NCBI GenBank assembly: GCA_014874235.1
Contig: JACWAC010000011.1
Location: 1 to 15,686 of the forward strand
Length of the DNA: 15,686 nt
Reading direction: 5' to 3'
Origin: Thermoplasmatales archaeon
GTDB lineage: Archaea; Thermoplasmatota; Thermoplasmata; Thermoplasmatales; GCA-001856825
Positions within the stretch are counted from its first letter, which is position 1; the number at the start of each line of letters is the position of its first letter. The position numbers were made by a program, and so were the translations under genes. Shown one piece after another: positions 12,357 through 15,686 of this stretch. The notes under the pieces are model-generated. The model was not told where the DNA came from. It saw only the letters and a list, made by a program, of their open reading frames with translations, and did not search any database.

Positions 12357-14774
12357 TCACCTTTTAGTGCCTTTTTTTGATTCCAAGTTGTTCACTCTGT
12401 CCTTAAGGTTTTCAAGTTCCTCTTTGATGTTCTTCAAATCCTGAGGGATTGGTATCTCTTTCACCTCTAATGCCACTCTCATTGATCTCTTGGCATATGC
12501 ATCTCGTTCTTTATCGAGATAGGGAGATATCTTCGACATCAACCCAAAATCACCGGTGCTCCTGATTCCGTTAGCAGCGCTCTCCCTGACCAGAAAGAAC
12601 TCATCCTCCAATCCTCTTGTCAGTATTTCCGAGACTGATCTATCCTTCCAGTAGAAATTGGATATCGCAGCTATTGCTGCAGTTCTAGTCTGCCAGTCGT
12701 ACTCTTTCTTAGTGTACTTTTTCACCACGCTGAGGGTCGAAAGATCTGCAAGTTCTCCTAGGGCATTAAGCGAAGCGGTTCTGATCATATTGTCATGGGA
12801 TGGTGTTTCGAGACCTTTGAGCAGAAAATCCTTTGAATCCTCCTTCCCCATCTTCTGAGCACTGGATATTATGTTAGCTCTTAGTCGATAGCCCTCTTCC
12901 CTTTCAAACATTTCCGTCAGTTTGGATAACGCCTTTCTGTCCTTCAGGCTCGAAGCCGATTTGACGACTTCTCGTCTCACCTTGTAATCCCCGTCTTCGA
13001 GCATTTTTAAAATGGACTCGGAGGCCTTCTTCCCTCCTATTTTGGATACTGCTTCAGCAATCTTTCCCTTAACATACCAAAATTTTTCGATTTCAAATGA
13101 TTCCATGAGGAACGGAATTTCCGAAGTGCCAAACTTTCCAAGCTCAAGGGCTGATCTAGACCTCTCAATTACTGTTTCTCCGTTTCTAAGAAGGAATCTT
13201 GAAGTTTCCTTCGGCGTTTCAGTTGTGATGGTACTCAAAACGCTGCTCTCGGGATCAAAAGAGAATCCTCTATAGCTCTTCTTGTCGAATTCCAACTGCG
13301 TCACTTTGTCTTCGATCGAGAGTTCAATTTCTTCCGTCCTGCCCTCGAAGTAGACCCTGGTCGGGGCCTTCAGCTTGAAAATCCTTCCTACCTGCGTTAT
13401 CTTGATCTGAGTCTTTCCTCTTGATGAAATCTCTTCCACTTTGAATTCTGGGTGTCCGGGCAAATCCAGGAACTGGTGGTACATGGACTCCAGCGAGAAT
13501 CCAGAGACATTGGCAAGGGCCTTCCTGAAATCGTCTGTTGAAACTCCACTCATCTTGTTGCTTTCCAGGTACTCCTTGACTCCACTCCAAAATATCTTGT
13601 CCCCGAGGTAATAATTCAGGTACCTCAGGAAAAGGGAAGCCTTTTGATAGAGGTGTCTATCGAAAAGTTCCTCCGGCTCCTTGTATTTTCTTTCCACAAT
13701 GGACCTACCATAATTCTCTGCGTACTCCTTCATATAGGCTTCTTTGGTGTTTTCAACGTCTACCAAGAATTCGTCCTTCCCCTTCATTCTCTCAGAGTAG
13801 ATGAGGGAGATGTAAGTCGCAAATCCCTCGTTCAACCATGCCTGGGACCAGTCCTTACACGTAACGTAGTCTCCAAACCATTGATGAGCCATCTCATGGC
13901 AGAGGAGAGGCTCAGACTGGTAGTCCAGGTGAGCGATTTCATCGTGCAGCGTTCTGTCGGTCAGTGTGGTTGCATTGATGTTCTCCATTCCTCCCATAAC
14001 GAACAGTGAAACACAGGTCTGGTCGTATTTTGAATAAGGGTACCTGACTCCCGTCTTCTTGCTTATGAAATCCATCATGTCCGGAGAATTCTTGAAAGAT
14101 CTCTCTGCTAGTCCCCCAAACTTGGGTAGGAAATAGGAAGTGATGGGTATGCCTTCCCACTCTTGTTTCATTGACTTGAATTTTCCCGCTATCACGCTCA
14201 CCAGGTATGCAGGAAATTTGAAATCTTCCCTAAAAACGAATGTTGAAAAGTCTCCATCGATCCTGTCCACAAGACTACCATTGCTGATAACCAGATAGTC
14301 GCTAGGAACGGTTACTCTGATCTCATAGGAGCTCCTCGTATTCGGGTAGTCGAAACATGGGAACCATGCATGATTCTCCGTGCTTTCACCCTGGGTCCAG
14401 AATTGTAACCCACCTTCATCCTCCACGAAGTACCCTCCTATTTTTGGATACGATCTGTAGGTAATGGTGATAATGTAATCGGACAGGGCCCTGAAGTCTC
14501 CATATACCACTATCTTATCCCTGAAAGTTGCAAATTCGTGAGGGACTCCCCTGACAGACACGTTGTAGACCTCCATATCTGTTGCATCTATATCCAGATG
14601 GTCCTGTGGAAGGCTGTTCACTTTCAGATCCAGTTCAACTTTTCCTTCTATTGCTCTCTCTTCGAAATCTATCTTGATGTCAATGACCGTTCTTTTCAGA
14701 TTGAACTGCTTTTCTCGCTCCAGTTGTGTTTCATAACCAGTGAGGGCGAAAGGCTTGAACTCCCTGTCAATCAT
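12357..14774 (-). CDS. M1-family zinc aminopeptidase with C-terminal HEAT repeats
   Basis: This 805-residue protein is close in size to the tricorn-interacting factors F2/F3 of Thermoplasma, which trim oligopeptides from the N-terminus in the cytosol. Counting from ATG 14774: N-terminal beta domain (about 1-200), exopeptidase motif GGMEN (261-265), zinc site HEMAH (H293, E294, H297) with the third ligand E316 in LNEG, and transition-state Tyr in LYQKAS (Y376). After a beta-sandwich (about 440-520), residues about 530-775 are alpha-helical HEAT-like repeats (for example DYKVRREVVKSASSL and DWQTRTAAIAAISNF). The tail (about 780-805, LKNIKEELENLKDRVNNLES) is a predicted coiled coil. The frame is open to TTG 14798, but a TATA-like box at 14796-14803 overlaps that codon and sits 25 nt before ATG 14774, so I take the ATG. 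It lies 70 nt after the ferrochelatase. Confidence 0.93.
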   Translation of the reverse strand: MIDREFKPFALTGYETQLEREKQFNLKRTVIDIKIDFEERAIEGKVELDLKVNSLPQDHLDIDATDMEVYNVSVRGVPHEFATFRDKIVVYGDFRALSDYIITITYRSYPKIGGYFVEDEGGLQFWTQGESTENHAWFPCFDYPNTRSSYEIRVTVPSDYLVISNGSLVDRIDGDFSTFVFREDFKFPAYLVSVIAGKFKSMKQEWEGIPITSYFLPKFGGLAERSFKNSPDMMDFISKKTGVRYPYSKYDQTCVSLFVMGGMENINATTLTDRTLHDEIAHLDYQSEPLLCHEMAHQWFGDYVTCKDWSQAWLNEGFATYISLIYSERMKGKDEFLVDVENTKEAYMKEYAENYGRSIVERKYKEPEELFDRHLYQKASLFLRYLNYYLGDKIFWSGVKEYLESNKMSGVSTDDFRKALANVSGFSLESMYHQFLDLPGHPEFKVEEISSRGKTQIKITQVGRIFKLKAPTRVYFEGRTEEIELSIEDKVTQLEFDKKSYRGFSFDPESSVLSTITTETPKETSRFLLRNGETVIERSRSALELGKFGTSEIPFLMESFEIEKFWYVKGKIAEAVSKIGGKKASESILKMLEDGDYKVRREVVKSASSLKDRKALSKLTEMFEREEGYRLRANIISSAQKMGKEDSKDFLLKGLETPSHDNMIRTASLNALGELADLSTLSVVKKYTKKEYDWQTRTAAIAAISNFYWKDRSVSEILTRGLEDEFFLVRESAANGIRSTGDFGLMSKISPYLDKERDAYAKRSMRVALEVKEIPIPQDLKNIKEELENLKDRVNNLESKKGTKR

Positions 14775-14795
14775 AACTGTGCATGCCTGATCGTA

Positions 14796-14803
14796 CAATA
14801 TGA
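14796..14803 (-). promoter_or_regulatory. TATA-like box for the aminopeptidase
   Basis: The minus strand reads TCATATTG, centred about 25 nt before ATG 14774. This supports a leaderless start there rather than at TTG 14798. The match to an archaeal TATA box is moderate. Confidence 0.4.
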
Positions 14804-14844
14804 TTTCGTTATTCCGAGAGAGGCTTTGTCATCGCTCTTACCGG

Positions 14845-15686
14845 TCAGAATTTCTGCGTGCTTATTGAATTTATGATGGCCTCTATCACAACGCTCGAAT
14901 CATTTGGAAGAGGTACTCTCTCATAATCGATTCCCTCTTTCTTCGCGTCATTCTTCAGTTTATAGTCAAGGTCATAGAGGACCTCCAAATGCTCGTAGAT
15001 GAATCCGATAGGGGCTACTATCATCTTCCTGTAACCCCGTTCTTTTGCAAATGCAATCGAGTACTCCGCGTACGGGGTCAGCCAGTTCGGATGGAAAGGA
15101 CCCTGACTGTGGTAGATGTTGATGAATTTCTTGTCTCCGGCTATTTCGTTGGACAGCTTGAGTATGGTTTCTGAGTAGGGGTCGTATCCTTCTAGTGGAA
15201 TGCTGTGTGCGGAGAATGTCAGAAGAGTATCGTCTCCGACGGCAATTCTATCTCTATAATAATCAATCAACTTCCGATCAAAACCAATGTCAGAAATTCT
15301 CACAAATTTCCTGCCGGCTAACTGCTCCTCTAGTGGTCCGAAGTATCCATCAAATATGAACTTGGAATATACAGGAAAGAGTGGAACTTCATAGATCTCA
15401 TCCTCGCTGATTATCTTCGATGCTTTCTTGATCGATGGGTCGGTGTGTTTCGCGAGGAGGTAAACACTGAAACCATCGTTTTCTATTTTACTAGCCACTT
15501 TGGCCCTTATGCTTTTCACGATCCCTGTGGAAGGCGTCTGACCTCCCACAATATCGAGTTTCATCAGATTATCCCTTATTAGTGACTCGGGGGGTTCTCT
15601 TCCGTGCAGGATGTCCTTCAGGTAATCCCTCATCCCTTCACTCCTTTCCGGAAATCCATAATACATCAAGACTACTGCCTTACCTG
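14845..15686 (-). CDS. Ferrochelatase, coproporphyrin (CpfC)-like; 5' end beyond the window
   Basis: This enzyme inserts Fe2+ into a porphyrin. Family motifs are clear: the N-terminal MYYGFP, KDILHGREPP, FSAHSIP with the metal-site His (B. subtilis His183 equivalent), DPY, a YHSQGPFHPNWL substrate loop, and PIGFIYEHLEVLYDLD with the conserved acidic Glu (Glu264 equivalent). The frame stays open upstream of the first candidate starts (TTG 15669, ATG 15666) to the window edge and encodes GKAVVL, which is the normal first strand of the fold. The true start is therefore outside the window and the gene is 5'-truncated here. The Tyr in MYYG (B. subtilis Tyr13) and the HGREPP segment resemble Gram-positive coproporphyrin ferrochelatases more than proteobacterial protoporphyrin enzymes. 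No membrane segment is visible. The aminopeptidase follows after 70 nt but seems to have its own promoter. Confidence 0.93.
   Translation of the reverse strand, partial: GKAVVLMYYGFPERSEGMRDYLKDILHGREPPESLIRDNLMKLDIVGGQTPSTGIVKSIRAKVASKIENDGFSVYLLAKHTDPSIKKASKIISEDEIYEVPLFPVYSKFIFDGYFGPLEEQLAGRKFVRISDIGFDRKLIDYYRDRIAVGDDTLLTFSAHSIPLEGYDPYSETILKLSNEIAGDKKFINIYHSQGPFHPNWLTPYAEYSIAFAKERGYRKMIVAPIGFIYEHLEVLYDLDYKLKNDAKKEGIDYERVPLPNDSSVVIEAIINSISTQKF

Noticed and set aside
8681..15174. Possible selenocysteine or programmed frameshift sites
   Set aside because: All enzyme frames in this part are continuous and full length between their chosen starts and stops (the ferrochelatase up to the window edge), so no recoding is needed.

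Overview
The window looks like a piece of an archaeal chromosome, most likely from the Thermoplasmatota (Thermoplasmatales-like). This is inferred from gene content and start-site architecture, not from a database match. Several genes have an AT-rich TATA-like box centred about 23-26 nt before the first base of the start codon and no clear Shine-Dalgarno sequence, the pattern of leaderless archaeal transcripts. GTG and TTG starts also occur. The gene set (M1 aminopeptidase of the tricorn-factor type, FAD glycerol-3-phosphate dehydrogenase, SCP2-domain protein, AGPS-like flavoprotein, ferrochelatase) fits a heterotrophic thermoacidophilic archaeon.

Layout. (1) 268-4748, minus strand: a 29-residue C2H2 zinc-finger microprotein, a D-2-hydroxyacid dehydrogenase, a benzoylformate-decarboxylase-like ThDP enzyme overlapping it by 4 nt, then, after a 381-nt gap, an aldehyde dehydrogenase. 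In series these enzymes could carry a 2-hydroxyacid to a 2-oxoacid, an aldehyde and a carboxylic acid, which is the logic of the bacterial mandelate pathway. (2) 4873-7361, plus strand: an AGPS/GlcD-type FAD enzyme followed after 44 nt by a YegS/DgkB-type lipid kinase. (3) 7366-10327, minus strand: FAD glycerol-3-phosphate dehydrogenase, then an SCP2-domain protein and an iron-type alcohol dehydrogenase joined by an ATGA overlap. Blocks 2 and 3 share a glycerol-phosphate and lipid theme. (4) 10521-11885, minus: a 12-helix membrane protein whose only four histidines lie in or beside predicted helices 2, 6 and 10. (5) 11886-12356: a noncoding stretch with a strong imperfect hairpin. (6) 12357-15686, minus: an M1 aminopeptidase with a HEAT-repeat tail and C-terminal coiled coil, and a ferrochelatase of coproporphyrin (CpfC) character that runs off the right edge.

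Three starts should differ from the longest open frame: the AGPS-like gene at ATG 4873, the alcohol dehydrogenase at ATG 8481 and the aminopeptidase at ATG 14774. The ferrochelatase start lies outside the window. The points most worth a second look are the altered cofactor residues of the decarboxylase, the zinc-finger microprotein, the AGPS-kinase-G3PDH-SCP2 neighbourhood, the possible heme-binding membrane protein, and the hairpin segment. I saw no rRNA, tRNA, CRISPR array or intact insertion sequence.
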